DNA of 64,000 nt from Rhizobiales bacterium CCH10-E5 (GCA_001556125.1 LSIG01000004.1:62001-126000), one strand, 5' to 3'; positions 18,294-29,143 are shown, counted from the first letter of the stretch. The notes: a model not told the origin generated them from the letters alone. Numbers and translations: made by a program.

Positions 18294-18803
18294 CGGGGCC
18301 AGGGCACGCGGCCTGACGCCGGGAACCGGCCCTGGTGGCAGCGCGGGCTCCTCTAGGGGCAGCGTCTTCAGATCCAGAGTCGGCTTGCTCAGAAAGCGAT
18401 TCAAGCCGGCTACATAACTCTCTGGCAAGGCCCAGTGTTTGGCTGCAGCGATGACGGTTTCCATGTAGCCGGGCTTGGGCCGGCCGGGATCGCCGGAGCG
18501 GCCGATATAGACCAGCGCGCGCTTGGCGCCGCCGGGCACGATCACCGGCTGGCTGATCTTGACGTAGAGCCCGCTGGAGAGGTCCTCGAATTTGTCGAGC
18601 GTGCGGATGTCGCCGAGCGCGCAATCCCAGAGCACGCCATGCACCTCCTCGCGCGGGTCGCGAACGACGGACGCGTAGCCGTCGGTGGTGACGAGGAAGC
18701 GGTGGCGCGGCAGGCGCGCGAGCCCCAGCGGCTTGGAGCGCGGGCAGCGCTGCGCCATGCCGGCGGGGTCCATGTTGAGGCCATAGGCGAAGTAGAGGGG
18801 CAT
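18288..18803 (-). CDS. Gamma-glutamylcyclotransferase-like protein
   Basis: 171 residues from ATG 18803, starting MPLYFAYGLNMDPAGM, close to the YGSN-type GGCT start (here YGLN). DREEVHGVLW-like strand and LDKFEDLSSGLYVKI follow; the catalytic Glu is probably within KFED. GGCT/AIG2-like folds release 5-oxoproline from gamma-glutamyl compounds, but many members have unknown substrates. The C-terminal Pro-rich tail is probably disordered. Confidence 0.8.
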   Translation of the reverse strand: MPLYFAYGLNMDPAGMAQRCPRSKPLGLARLPRHRFLVTTDGYASVVRDPREEVHGVLWDCALGDIRTLDKFEDLSSGLYVKISQPVIVPGGAKRALVYIGRSGDPGRPKPGYMETVIAAAKHWALPESYVAGLNRFLSKPTLDLKTLPLEEPALPPGPVPGVRPRALAPK

Positions 18804-18840
18804 GGTCGGCTGATCCGGTTCTCGTGATCGATCACCCTCT

Positions 18841-18950
18841 GCCGTCATCCTGGGCGACCGAAGGTCGCCCGGGATCCATCCTAGAGTACCGTTGCTGCTC
18901 TAGGATGGATCCCGGCCTGCGCCGCTTCGCGGCTTGTCCAGGATGACGGC
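18841..18950. repeat. Intergenic palindromic element, family A (copy 2)
   Basis: The best-formed copy. Ends gccgtcatcctgg / ccaggatgacggc are a perfect 13-bp pair. Inside are gcgacc-gaa-ggtcgc, a perfect 16-bp stem gggatccatcctagag / ctctaggatggatccc, and gccgc-ttc-gcggc. The result is a four-way cloverleaf. It lies between two minus-strand genes, the acyl-CoA dehydrogenase and the GGCT. Confidence 0.8.
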
Positions 18951-18967
18951 ACGATGGGTGCTGGGGT

Positions 18968-20140
18968 CTATTTCGTCTTCTGGAACAGCTCCCGCCCGAT
19001 CAGCATGCGCCGGATCTCGCTGGTGCCGGCGCCGATCTCGTAGAGCTTGGCGTCGCGCAGCAGGCGGCCGGTCGGGTAGTCGTTGATATAGCCGTTGCCG
19101 CCGAGCAGCTGGATGGCGTCGAGCGCGATCTGGGTCGCCTTCTCGGCCGCGATCAGGATGGCGCCGGCCGCGTCCTCGCGGGTGGTCTCGCCGCGGTCGC
19201 AGGCCTTGGCGACGGCATACACATAGGCCTTGCAGGCGTTCATCATCACATACATGTCGGCGATCTTGCCCTGGACGAGCTGGAACTCGCCGATTGCCTG
19301 GCCGAACTGCTTGCGCTCGTGGACATAGGGCATGACCACGTCGAGCGCCGCCTGCATGATGCCGAGCGGCCCGGCCGCCAGCACGACGCGCTCATAGTCG
19401 AGGCCCGACATCAGCACGTTGACGCCGCGCCCGACCGCGCCCAGCACGTTCTCCTCGGGCACCTCGCACTCCTCGAAGACCAGCTCGCAGGTGTCGGAGC
19501 CGCGCATGCCGAGCTTGTCGAGCTTCTGATGGGTCGAGAAGCCCTTCATGCCCTTCTCGATCAGGAAGGCGGTGATGCCCTTCGAGCCGGCCTCGGGATC
19601 GGTCTTGGCGTAGACCACCAGCGTCTCGGCGATGGGCCCGTTGGTGATCCACATCTTGTTGCCGGTGAGAACGTAACGGTCGCCCTTCTTCACCGCCTTC
19701 GTCTTCATCGAGACGACGTCGGAACCCGCGCCGGGCTCGGACATGGCGAGCGCGCCGACATGCTCGCCGGAGATCAGCTTGGGCAGGTATTTCGCCTTCT
19801 GGGCGGCGTTGCCGTTGCGGGCGATCTGGTTGATGCAGAGGTTCGAGTGGGCGCCGTAGGAGAGGCCTACCGAGGCCGAGGCGCGGGAGACCTCCTCGAT
19901 CGCCACGACATGCTCGAGATAGCCGAGCCCTGCGCCGCCATCCTCCTCCTTGACCGTGATGCCATGGAGGCCGAGCGCGCCCATCTGCGGCCAGAGATCG
20001 CGCGGGAACTGGTTGGTCTGGTCGATTTCCTGCGCGCGCGGCGCGATCTTCTCCTGCGCGAAGCCGTGGACGGTATCACGGATCGCGTCGGCGGTTTCGC
20101 CGAGGTCGAAATTGAAGGGGCGGGGCGCATTGGCGAGCAT
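18968..20140 (-). CDS. ivd: Isovaleryl-CoA dehydrogenase
   Basis: 390 residues, normal acyl-CoA dehydrogenase length. SEPGAGSD (134-141) and WITNG bind FAD and substrate, and [11 protein letters not shown] (95-105) is typical of isovaleryl-CoA dehydrogenases. The catalytic base appears as Glu250 in [14 protein letters not shown], the helix-G position used by IVD, whereas most acyl-CoA dehydrogenases place it near residue 370. It oxidises isovaleryl-CoA to 3-methylcrotonyl-CoA in leucine breakdown and feeds MccAB encoded at 27.5 and 34.6 kb. Confidence 0.9.
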   Translation of the reverse strand: MLANAPRPFNFDLGETADAIRDTVHGFAQEKIAPRAQEIDQTNQFPRDLWPQMGALGLHGITVKEEDGGAGLGYLEHVVAIEEVSRASASVGLSYGAHSNLCINQIARNGNAAQKAKYLPKLISGEHVGALAMSEPGAGSDVVSMKTKAVKKGDRYVLTGNKMWITNGPIAETLVVYAKTDPEAGSKGITAFLIEKGMKGFSTHQKLDKLGMRGSDTCELVFEECEVPEENVLGAVGRGVNVLMSGLDYERVVLAAGPLGIMQAALDVVMPYVHERKQFGQAIGEFQLVQGKIADMYVMMNACKAYVYAVAKACDRGETTREDAAGAILIAAEKATQIALDAIQLLGGNGYINDYPTGRLLRDAKLYEIGAGTSEIRRMLIGRELFQKTK

Positions 20141-20280
20141 GGTGACCTCCCGAGGGGCCGGCGTGACGTGGGCGTCCGGCGTTTCCCCGACTTATAGCGC
20201 GGCTGGCGCCCAAGTCAGCGCGCGCGGGCGCGCAGCGCGTTGGGCATCGATGCCGCAGGCATGAGCCGACCTCCGGCCCG

Positions 20281-21291
20281 TCAGCCGCCGATGACCCCGC
20301 GGCGGCGCAGCATCACCAGCGTCAGCAGTGCGGCGGCGAGGCAGGTCAGCGCGACGAAGAGCGCGCCGAGATCGTGCTCCATCCAGGGCAGGCCCTTCAC
20401 ATTGATGCCGAACAGCCCGGTGATGAAGGTCGCCGGCATGAACAGGGCCGTCAGGATCGAGAGGACATAGAGCTGGCGGTTGGTCTGGCTCGCCGTGCGG
20501 GCGGTCATTTCGTCCTGCAGCAGTCGGGCGCGGTCCTGCACCGACTGGACATCGTGATGCAGCCCGTCGATGCGCTGGAGCAGGCGCGCCGCGGCCTCCT
20601 TGACCTCCGCGGGCGATTTGCGGCCGGAGCTGGTCTCGGCGAAGCGGCGAAACAGCAGATGCAGTCCGCCGAGCTGCCGGTGCAGCCGCACCGCCATGCG
20701 CCTCACCGCGCCGACGCTGGCCGGCGCGTCGTCGAAGCTGTCCGCCAGCACCTTGTCCTCGACATCGTCGGTCTCGTCCATCAGCCGCACGACGGCGCGG
20801 GCGACGTCGTCGATGATGTATTCGATGATCAGCTCGAAGAGCTGGACCGGCCCCTCGACCGTCTCGCCGCGGTTCAGCGCATCGGCCGCGAGCCGGATCG
20901 ACTGCAGCGCCTCGCGCCGGCCGGTGAGCAGCAGCCGCTCGCCGACGATCCAGTAGAGCGGCCCGACCATGTCGGAATCGGCGGCGACATCGCGCACGAG
21001 ATCGTGGGAGACGCCCCAGACGAGGCCGGCGGAGTGGTCCAGCCGCTGATGCGTCTCGGGCGAGACGAACATGTCTTCCGCCGCCGCCGGCAGCCAGGGC
21101 TGCTGGGTGATCCAGTCCTTGGCGCGGCTGTGGACGAGATCGAGATGAAGCCAGACGAAGCCGGCCTCCGGTGCGACGTCCGGCACCGTGTCCCGCGTGA
21201 TCAGGCTCGGTGTGCCATCGGCGTCGAAGCGATAGGCCCAGATGATGCCGATGTTGGACTGCGCGTCGGGGAGGGGGGCGGGAGCGTTCAT
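20281..21291 (-). CDS. zntB: CorA-family zinc transporter ZntB
   Basis: 336 residues from ATG 21291. A large cytoplasmic alpha/beta and helical funnel (1-275) ends in two membrane helices with the signature GLFGINVKGLPWM, GIN in place of CorA's GMN. The C-terminus is short and basic (MLRRRG). ZntB pentamers move Zn2+ in the inner membrane. The gene precedes ivd on the same strand by 140 bp; that gap holds nothing else I can recognise. Confidence 0.88.
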   Translation of the reverse strand: MNAPAPLPDAQSNIGIIWAYRFDADGTPSLITRDTVPDVAPEAGFVWLHLDLVHSRAKDWITQQPWLPAAAEDMFVSPETHQRLDHSAGLVWGVSHDLVRDVAADSDMVGPLYWIVGERLLLTGRREALQSIRLAADALNRGETVEGPVQLFELIIEYIIDDVARAVVRLMDETDDVEDKVLADSFDDAPASVGAVRRMAVRLHRQLGGLHLLFRRFAETSSGRKSPAEVKEAAARLLQRIDGLHHDVQSVQDRARLLQDEMTARTASQTNRQLYVLSILTALFMPATFITGLFGINVKGLPWMEHDLGALFVALTCLAAALLTLVMLRRRGVIGG

Positions 21292-21468
21292 GGCAACGAC
21301 ATCGACAAAGTGGCTGAGTACGCCTGAGCGAACTCGATGAACTTTATGTGACGCGGCGTGCAACCGGCGGTGAAAGTGGCTTGCGCATCCACAAACATTC
21401 GCTACCTTCCGCTTGGTCGTAGTTGTACAGGCGGAAGTTTGAAACGTTGTCTTTTGGGGGGGATATTC

Positions 21469-21720
21469 ATGAAGAATGGTGCTGGTCTATGCGTGGCGTT
21501 GTTGATCTTGCTGATGTCGCCTGTCCTCCCCGCTGTCGCGCAGCAACGAAAGCCCGCCCCGGCTAACGAACCCGGTATCAATCCTCAGTGTATGACGATG
21601 GGCAATAAGCGCGGATGTACATGCGCACTAGAAACGGGCGGTACGGTCGCAAACGGACGCTGGCAATACTTTAACAGCCGCACGTATTCAGATTGCATGC
21701 AAAAGAAGGGCTGGCTGTAA
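21469..21720 (+). CDS. Small secreted Cys-rich protein (83 aa), unknown
   Basis: The ATG at 21469 has a strong gggggg site seven bases upstream. A signal peptide (about 1-24, ending AVAQ) leaves a mature peptide of about 59 residues with four Cys (PQCMTMGNKRGCTCALETGG and a later YSDCMQKKGWL). Base use is clearly more A/T-rich than its neighbours, as is the leader (21340-21468). No family recognised. Its stop is 5 bp from the stop of the convergent lysozyme gene. Possibly acquired by transfer. Confidence 0.7.
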   Translation: MKNGAGLCVALLILLMSPVLPAVAQQRKPAPANEPGINPQCMTMGNKRGCTCALETGGTVANGRWQYFNSRTYSDCMQKKGWL

Positions 21721-21725
21721 GACAG

Positions 21726-22649
21726 TCATTCGTTGCGGGCGGTGCGCTGCGGCACCTTGCCGGGCGGCGTCATGCGCAGGATCGTTCCGCCTGCAGCCTT
21801 CGGCGCCCGGTTGCCGGCGGCGGTTGCCGGCGGCTTCCGGCCGGCCACGCGCGGCTCGCCGCCGCGCCATGTGCGCGAGCCGATGTCGAAGCGGCCCTCG
21901 CGCCAGGCGGCGAATTGCTGCTCGCTGCCGAAGAAGGCGTTGCGGTCGACGTCGCCGGTGATGCCGGGCACGCGGCCGGTGGTGGTGAACTGCCAGAACT
22001 CCCACTTCTCGCGGTTGTAGCGGTGCTTCAGCGGTGCCGCGGTCGAGCGCAGCCAGTAGGGATAGTCGTTGAACTCGCCCTCGAGGATGTCCTCGTGGAA
22101 GTTGATGTCGGTGTAGATGATCGGCTTCTTGCCGGTGTGCTCCTGCAACGCCGCGAGCATGATCCGCATCTTCTCGAGCGCGTCCTCGCGCGAGACCTTG
22201 CGGGTGCATTGCGAGCCGTTCTGCCACTCGACGTCGAGCACGGGCGGCAAGGCGTCGGGATCGCGCGGGATGTGGCGCTTGAACCAGCGGACCTGTTCCT
22301 TGGCCGGGCGGCACCACCAGACGAAGTGATAGGCGCCGCGCGCGATGCCGGCCTTCTTGGCGCCGGCCCAGTTGCGGCGGAAATTCGGGTCGAGATGGTC
22401 GCCGCCCTCGGTCGCCTTGATGAAGGCGAAACGCGTGCCGGCATCGGCAACCTTCTCCCAGTCGATCTCGCCCTGCCAGCGCGAAACGTCGATGCCCTGG
22501 ATCGCCTGACGGCGGGCGTCGCGGACACCGTGATGCGGGGCCGCGTCGCTCTTCTTGGGATAGAGCGCTTCGGCAGGGCCGGTGAGGGCGGCGAGCAGGC
22601 CGGCAAGGACGGCCGGGAGGGCCACCCGCTTCCACATCGTCGATCGCAC
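21726..22649 (-). CDS. GH25 muramidase (lysozyme), exported
   Basis: About 307 residues from a GTG at 22649 behind gagagggag (ATG 22673 and 22637 are alternatives). A signal peptide ends near PAEA. The GH25 fold has GIDVSRWQGEIDW, a second strand FAFIKATEG and the catalytic pair in PPVLDVEW (Asp and Glu), then IIYTDINFHEDIL and WQFTTTGRVPGITGDVDRN. It cleaves the MurNAc-GlcNAc bond. The C-terminus is a Pro/Ala/Lys-rich tail. It is paralogous to the gene immediately upstream. Confidence 0.9.
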   Translation of the reverse strand: MRSTMWKRVALPAVLAGLLAALTGPAEALYPKKSDAAPHHGVRDARRQAIQGIDVSRWQGEIDWEKVADAGTRFAFIKATEGGDHLDPNFRRNWAGAKKAGIARGAYHFVWWCRPAKEQVRWFKRHIPRDPDALPPVLDVEWQNGSQCTRKVSREDALEKMRIMLAALQEHTGKKPIIYTDINFHEDILEGEFNDYPYWLRSTAAPLKHRYNREKWEFWQFTTTGRVPGITGDVDRNAFFGSEQQFAAWREGRFDIGSRTWRGGEPRVAGRKPPATAAGNRAPKAAGGTILRMTPPGKVPQRTARNE

Positions 22650-22785
22650 CGGCTTCTCCCTCTCCTGGCTCATCCTTCGAGATGGCGAGGGCGTGGTTAA
22701 GGGCCGGTTAGAATTGGCTCGAATGCGGCCGCTTCGTTTCAGCTTTGGTTAACCGCCAAAACACCGGGGGCGACGCGCGGCGCGG

Positions 22786-23727
22786 TCAGTCGCCCTCGGC
22801 GATCTCCTCGGCCGGCCGGAAGGCGGAGGAGACCGGCGCAACGCTGCCGGGAATGGCGGCGACGGCGGGCGTCGGCGCCGCCGGCCGGTCCGGTCCGGGA
22901 CTCGGCTGCGGCGGGACCCGCGGCTGACGTTTCCACTGGCGCGTGCCGATGTCGAATTCGCCGGTGCGCCAGCCGACGAACTCGCCCTCGTTGCCGAAGA
23001 AGGCATTGCGGTCCACGTCGCCCTTGATGCCCGGCACGCGGCCCGTCGTCGTGAACTGCCAGAACTCCCAGGGCCGGTTGGCGTAACGCGTCTCGGGGAG
23101 GGCGGCGGTCGAGCGGATCCAGTAGGGATAGTCGTTGAACTGCCCCTCCAGCACATCCTTGTGGAAGGTGATGTCGGTGTAGATGATCGGCTTCTTGCCG
23201 GTGAGCTGTTCCAGCTCGGTCAGCATCAGCTGGATCTTCTCCAGCGCGAGATTGCGGTCGATCTTCTTCGGGCAGCTTCGCGAATGCCCGTTCCACTCGA
23301 CGTCGAGCACCGGCGGCAGGGCGTCGGGGTCGTTGGGAATGTGCTGCTTGAACCAGAGTGCCTGCTCATGGGCGGGCCGGCACCAGTAGACAAAGTGGTA
23401 GGCGCCGCGCGGGATGCCGGCGCGGCGCGCGCCCTCCCAGTTGCGCAGGAACATCGGGTCGATGTGGTCGCCGCCTTCCGTCGCCTTCATGAAGACGAAG
23501 CGCGTGCCGGCGCCCTTCACGGCCGTCCAGTCGATGTCGCCCTGCCAGCGCGAGATGTCGATGCCCTGGATCGGATAGCGCAGCGCTTCCGCCACGCCGG
23601 GATGGGGGCGTGCATCGCCCTTGGCCGGATAGTGGCCCTCCATGGCGACGCAGCCGCCGAGCACGGCCAGCGCGGCGGCAACGAAGAGGGATGCGGGCGT
23701 GAAAGGGTTCATGCGGCGGACGGTCAT
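22786..23727 (-). CDS. GH25 muramidase, predicted lipoprotein
   Basis: About 313 residues from ATG 23727 (ATGs 23739 and 23712 are also in frame; none has a clear ribosome site). The signal ends in the lipobox LGGC, so the mature protein is probably lipid-anchored. The catalytic domain is almost colinear with its neighbour: GIDISRWQGDIDW, FVFMKATEGGDHIDP, PPVLDVEW and WQFTTTGRVPGIKGDVDRN. It ends in a Pro-rich tail. The genes are tandem on the same strand with a gap of about 140 bp. Confidence 0.9.
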   Translation of the reverse strand: MTVRRMNPFTPASLFVAAALAVLGGCVAMEGHYPAKGDARPHPGVAEALRYPIQGIDISRWQGDIDWTAVKGAGTRFVFMKATEGGDHIDPMFLRNWEGARRAGIPRGAYHFVYWCRPAHEQALWFKQHIPNDPDALPPVLDVEWNGHSRSCPKKIDRNLALEKIQLMLTELEQLTGKKPIIYTDITFHKDVLEGQFNDYPYWIRSTAALPETRYANRPWEFWQFTTTGRVPGIKGDVDRNAFFGNEGEFVGWRTGEFDIGTRQWKRQPRVPPQPSPGPDRPAAPTPAVAAIPGSVAPVSSAFRPAEEIAEGD

Positions 23728-23788
23728 GTGCCGCAACATTGAGGAGAAAGCTTGACGGGCCGTTTACGCTGATCTCGCCCGGGCGATT

Positions 23789-25195
23789 TCAGGCATGGGC
23801 GAGCCAGATCGCCGCGACGCCCAGGAAAGAAAAGAACCCGACCACGTCGGTCACGGTCGTGACGAAGGTGCCGGAGGCGACGGCGGGATCGATCCCGAAA
23901 CGGTCGAGCAGTACGGGGATCGCGACCCCGGCCATGGCGGCGGCGAGCAGATTGACGACCATGGCAATGGCAATGACGACGCCGAGCCCCTGGCTGCCGA
24001 ACCACAGCGCCGCGACGAGCCCGGTGATCAGCGCGAAGCCGACGCCGTTGATCAGCCCGACGATCATCTCGCGCGTGACGAAGCGGCGCAGGTTCCAGCC
24101 GCCCAGCTCCTGCGTCGCCAGCGCCCTCACGGCCACCGTCATGGTCTGGGTCGCCGCGTTGCCGCCCTGGCTCGCCACGACGGGGGCTAGGATCGCGAGC
24201 GCCACGACCTGTGAGAGCTGCGCCTCGAACAGGCTCATCACTGCTGCGGCGAGGAAGGAGGTGAAGAGGTTGACGAAAAGCCAGCTGAACCGGCTGCGTG
24301 CGATCTCGCGCACCGGGTCAGACAGTTCCTCGTCCGCATTGACGCCGCCGAGCTGCTTGACGTCGTCGTCGGCCGCCTCCTCGATCACGTCGACGATGTC
24401 GTCGATGGTGACGACGCCGACCAGCCGCGAGGCTTCGTCGACCACCGGGACCGCGATCAGGTTGTAGCGCTGGAACAGCCGCGCCACGTCCTCGATGTCG
24501 TCAGTGGCCTTGACCGAGCGGCTGTCCTCGTCGACCAGCGTTGCGATCTCGACCGGGCGCCGCGTCCGCAGCAGCCGATCAAGCGGCACCGAGCCGACGA
24601 AGTGGTGGGCGGGGTCGGCGACGAGGATTTCGAAGAAGCGCTCGGGCAGGTCGTCGGTCTGGCGCAGATGGTCGATGGTCTGGCCGACGGTCCAGAAGGC
24701 GGGCACGGCGAGGATCTCGCTCTGCATGCGCCGGCCTGCGCTACCTTCGGGATAATCCAGGCCCTGCTGCAGGACGATGCGCTCGGCGGGGGTGAGCCGG
24801 TCGAGAACCTCCTGCTTGTCGGCTTCGTCGAGGTCCTCGAGGATGTAGACGGCGTCGTCGGTGTCGAGATCGCGCACGCCCTCGGCCACCGTCTCGGGCG
24901 ACAGTGTCTCGAGGATTTCCTCGCGGACCGAATCGTCGACCTCGGTCAGCGCCGTGAAGTCGAAGTCGCGGCCCAGCAGCGAGATCAGCCGTGTGCGCTC
25001 CTCCGGGTCGAGCGCTTCCAGCAGCGCTCCCAGATCGGCCTCGTGCATGTCGGCGACGACCGAGCGCAGCGTCGTCAAGTCCGACAGCAGCAGCGCCTGC
25101 GAGACCTGCTCGACCAGAGTTGCGTCGATCGCGCCGTCCTCGTCGCGGATCGGGCGCTCGGGGGAATCCGTCGCAGCGTTCTCGGTGTCCGTCAT
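23789..25195 (-). CDS. mgtE: Magnesium transporter MgtE
   Basis: 468 residues. An acidic N domain of repeated helices (about 30-150: LGALLEALDPEERTRLISLL), two CBS domains (about 155-275, VVDEASRLVGVVTIDDIVDVIEE) and five membrane helices with PVVASQGGNAATQTMTV, which lines the pore. The cytoplasmic domains sense Mg2+ and gate the channel. The next gene on the strand is a lysozyme 61 bp later, not an obvious functional partner. Confidence 0.94.
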   Translation of the reverse strand: MTDTENAATDSPERPIRDEDGAIDATLVEQVSQALLLSDLTTLRSVVADMHEADLGALLEALDPEERTRLISLLGRDFDFTALTEVDDSVREEILETLSPETVAEGVRDLDTDDAVYILEDLDEADKQEVLDRLTPAERIVLQQGLDYPEGSAGRRMQSEILAVPAFWTVGQTIDHLRQTDDLPERFFEILVADPAHHFVGSVPLDRLLRTRRPVEIATLVDEDSRSVKATDDIEDVARLFQRYNLIAVPVVDEASRLVGVVTIDDIVDVIEEAADDDVKQLGGVNADEELSDPVREIARSRFSWLFVNLFTSFLAAAVMSLFEAQLSQVVALAILAPVVASQGGNAATQTMTVAVRALATQELGGWNLRRFVTREMIVGLINGVGFALITGLVAALWFGSQGLGVVIAIAMVVNLLAAAMAGVAIPVLLDRFGIDPAVASGTFVTTVTDVVGFFSFLGVAAIWLAHA

Positions 25196-25386
25196 GGGCC
25201 GCTCCGTGCTGCGAGAAAGGGAATCGGCGCGACCAAGCTATGGAGCGGCGCGTGCCGCCCTTGTGTCAGCGGCCCGGCCTCGTTGCAATGCAACAGGGCG
25301 CGATTGCGGCGAAGGCGATGGGTTGGCCCGGAAACGCGAACGGCGACCCTTTCGGATCGCCGTTCGCCGGGCTCTCGCCCTCAATT

Positions 25387-25471
25387 TGGTGCGGTCAAGA
25401 GGACTCGAACCTCCACGGGTCTCCCCGCTACCACCTCAAGGTAGTGCGTCTACCAATTCCGCCATGACCGC
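25387..25471 (-). tRNA. tRNA-Leu (anticodon GAG)
   Basis: Read on the minus strand, the acceptor stem gcggtca pairs with tgaccgc. The D-arm region gaattggtagacgc is typical for Leu. The anticodon loop ttgaggt gives GAG at 25437-25435. A long variable arm follows (class II tRNA), then T-loop ggttcgagtcc and an encoded CCA at 25389-25387. Length 85 bases. Confidence 0.96.
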
Positions 25472-25517
25472 GGCGTCGGAGCGTCCCGCCGTGGCGGTGA
25501 ACTCCGGAGCGGCGCGG

Positions 25518-25545
25518 GTCTAGCAAATCGAATCCGTCGCCACAA
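25518..25545 (-). promoter_or_regulatory. Possible tRNA-Leu promoter
   Basis: On the minus strand, TTGTGG (25545-25540), a 16-base spacer and CTAGAC (25523-25518) lie about 46 bp upstream of the tRNA 5' end. It matches stable-RNA promoters only loosely. Confidence 0.3.
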
Positions 25546-25568
25546 GGGCATTGCGCAGGAAAACGCGA

Positions 25569-25838
25569 TCAGGCTGCCGCGGCCACGGTTTCGAGGGTGT
25601 AGACGGTCGGCCGCTTCAGCATCTGGGTGATCTCGACCGAGATCCTCTGGCCGCTGACGACGACGATTCCCTTGGCGAAGGGGTGGTTGTTGGCGAGAAT
25701 CTGGACCTCGTCGGTCTCGCTGGCGTTGAGCTCGATGATGGCGCCGCGGCCCATGCGCAGCAGCTTGTAGATCGGCATCCGCGCGGAACCCAGCACGACC
25801 GTCAGTTCGACGGGAACGAGATCGAGATCGGCCTTCAA
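25569..25838 (-). CDS. FliN-like flagellar motor switch (SpoA domain) protein, orphan
   Basis: 89 residues from a TTG at 25838, six bases behind ggagg. The family starts at this point (KADLDLVPVELTVVLGSARM), so the upstream ATG at 25907 is rejected. One SpoA domain: MPIYKLLRMGRGAIIELNA, VQILANNHPFAKG and ISVEITQMLKR. FliN forms the flagellar C-ring with FliM and FliG. No other flagellar gene is nearby, and the protein lacks the N-terminal extension of longer FliN. A secretion-system C-ring (SctQ-like) role is an alternative. Confidence 0.82.
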   Translation of the reverse strand: MKADLDLVPVELTVVLGSARMPIYKLLRMGRGAIIELNASETDEVQILANNHPFAKGIVVVSGQRISVEITQMLKRPTVYTLETVAAAA

Positions 25839-25959
25839 GTCCTGCCTCCGGAACCCTACTTCAAAATACGAACAACCAAACTTGCCTGTTGCTCCGGCAG
25901 GGAGCATGAGGCTCGCCGCCGCTTCCGTCCGAAGTTGGTCGCAACAGGGTTAATGCGCA

Positions 25960-26700
25960 GTGAAGACGCGCGAGGCGCTCTCCGAATTGTTCCGGCCTGC
26001 CGCCGGCTCGCCGCCGGTCGAATGGGTCGTGGCCGATGGGCTCGTCGGCTATGACGAGGCGGTGGCCGAGATGGAGCACCGGGCCGGGCTGATCGCCGAC
26101 GGGCTCGCTCCCGAACGGGTCTGGCTGGTGGAGCATCCGCCGCTCTATACCGCCGGCACCTCGGCGAAGGACGAGGATCTGATCGCGCCTGAGCGATTCC
26201 CGGTGCATCGCAGCGGGCGCGGCGGCCAATACACCTATCATGGCCCCGGCCAGCGCGTGGCCTATGTCATGCTCGACCTGAAGCGGCGCGAGCCGGATCT
26301 CCGCCGCTTCGTCGCGGCGCTGGAAGCCTGGCTGATCGACACCCTCGACGCCTTCAATGTGCGCGGGGAGCGGCGGGAGGATCGGGTCGGCGTCTGGGTC
26401 CGGCGGCCGGAGAAGGCCCCCGACGCGGAAGACAAGATCGCTGCCATCGGGATCCGCGTGCGGCGCTGGGTCTCGTTTCACGGCATCTCGCTCAATGTCG
26501 AGCCGGACCTCTCCCATTTCGACGGGATCGTGCCCTGCGGCGTCAGCCGGCACGGCGTCACCTCGCTGGTCGATCTCGGCCTGCCCCTGGTCATGGCCGA
26601 TGTCGACTTGGCGCTGCGGTCCGCGTTCGAGCAGATCTTCGGCGAGACCGTCGCGGTGGCGTCCGCGCCAGCCGCCGGCGTCAGGGCAGAAAATTCTTGA
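25960..26700 (+). CDS. lipB: Octanoyl-[ACP]:protein octanoyltransferase LipB
   Basis: 246 residues from GTG 25960, the only start in frame near the conserved region. [39 protein letters not shown] and GVWVRR form the substrate tunnel. The catalytic dyad is Lys159 ([10 protein letters not shown]) and Cys193 ([14 protein letters not shown]). LipB moves octanoate from ACP to lipoyl domains in lipoate biosynthesis. Its 3' end overlaps the convergent DUF2272 gene by 20 bp. Confidence 0.95.
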   Translation: MKTREALSELFRPAAGSPPVEWVVADGLVGYDEAVAEMEHRAGLIADGLAPERVWLVEHPPLYTAGTSAKDEDLIAPERFPVHRSGRGGQYTYHGPGQRVAYVMLDLKRREPDLRRFVAALEAWLIDTLDAFNVRGERREDRVGVWVRRPEKAPDAEDKIAAIGIRVRRWVSFHGISLNVEPDLSHFDGIVPCGVSRHGVTSLVDLGLPLVMADVDLALRSAFEQIFGETVAVASAPAAGVRAENS

Positions 26701-27262
26701 TCACGACGAAAACCTCCTGCGTCTTCGACTTGTTCAGCAGCTTGCCGCCCGAATGGGTGAAGATCTTGCGGGCCACTTCGCCCGGTGGCGATCCGACATT
26801 GCCGCCGATGGCTTCGACCGTCTTTCCGGATACGGACACGACGACATCAGAGTGGCTGAAATAGTCGGAATGCGTCATCGCCCAGTCGTAGTCGATCGGG
26901 GGCTTGCCCGAGCGGTTCATGCCGATGATGTCGCCGGGTTCGATCGTCACCTCCGACAGGCGAAAGCCCCAGAAGGCGGAGGCCTTCTTGATCACCTTGT
27001 CGTTGATGGTGCGGTAAAAGTAGACGGAGTGCTGGGCGCTGTAGGGGAATGTGCTGTTCGCACCGGCCAGATTGACCATGAAGGACACGAAGGCGGCCGA
27101 CCACGGAACCTCATGGTCGCTGCCGTCGAGGTCCGGCCGCTTGAGAAAATCCCAGTAGAGGCCAATCCGCTCCTTCAAGGGCGATACGTGCTCCGCAATT
27201 CCGCCATAGGCGGCGAGTTCGTCCTGCGCCTTGATGACCAACTTGTTGCTGAACCCACCCAT
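26681..27262 (-). CDS. DUF2272 protein (NlpC/P60-like fold)
   Basis: 193 residues without a signal peptide. DUF2272 markers: [24 protein letters not shown] and [14 protein letters not shown], followed by VEAIGGNVG. The W-S-A-A-F position is where NlpC/P60 enzymes hold the catalytic Cys; here it is Ser, so hydrolase activity is doubtful. Codon use is richer in A/T (AAG/AAA, ATC/ATT) than the neighbours and the upstream 100 bp is notably A/T-rich, suggesting transfer. Confidence 0.78.
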   Translation of the reverse strand: MGGFSNKLVIKAQDELAAYGGIAEHVSPLKERIGLYWDFLKRPDLDGSDHEVPWSAAFVSFMVNLAGANSTFPYSAQHSVYFYRTINDKVIKKASAFWGFRLSEVTIEPGDIIGMNRSGKPPIDYDWAMTHSDYFSHSDVVVSVSGKTVEAIGGNVGSPPGEVARKIFTHSGGKLLNKSKTQEVFVVIKNFLP

Positions 27263-27324
27263 GACAGCCCCCTTTGCGTCAACCGTGAACTGCTACCCAG
27301 AAAATGTTATCTGAGGTATATACA

Positions 27325-27351
27325 ACTATAGGTAGTATTTTGGCCTGTCAA
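27325..27351 (-). promoter_or_regulatory. Candidate promoter for the DUF2272 gene
   Basis: On the minus strand, TTGACA (27351-27346) is followed after 15 bases by TATAGT (27330-27325), or after 17 by TAGTTG. The A/T-rich block stands out in this G+C-rich window. It lies about 60 bp before the ATG at 27262. Confidence 0.4.
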
Positions 27352-27535
27352 TTTCGGAGAGCTGCGCTGACAGCCGCCTGCGTCGCGCAGGGTCGAAGTC
27401 CGGTTGGTCGTTGGCAGTCAAGGATCGGCCGTCCGGGGGATTTTGCCTGAGTCCCTGTGAGCATCCCGGCGGTTGGCCTTTGCAGCCGTCCGGGCCATAA
27501 CCCGGCGAGGATGTCTTCGCCTGGGAGAGCGTGCC

Positions 27536-29143
<1,608 letters not shown>

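Noticed and set aside
21469..23727. Prophage endolysin cassette
   Set aside because: The lysozymes have export or lipoprotein signals, and no holin, integrase or structural phage gene is present.
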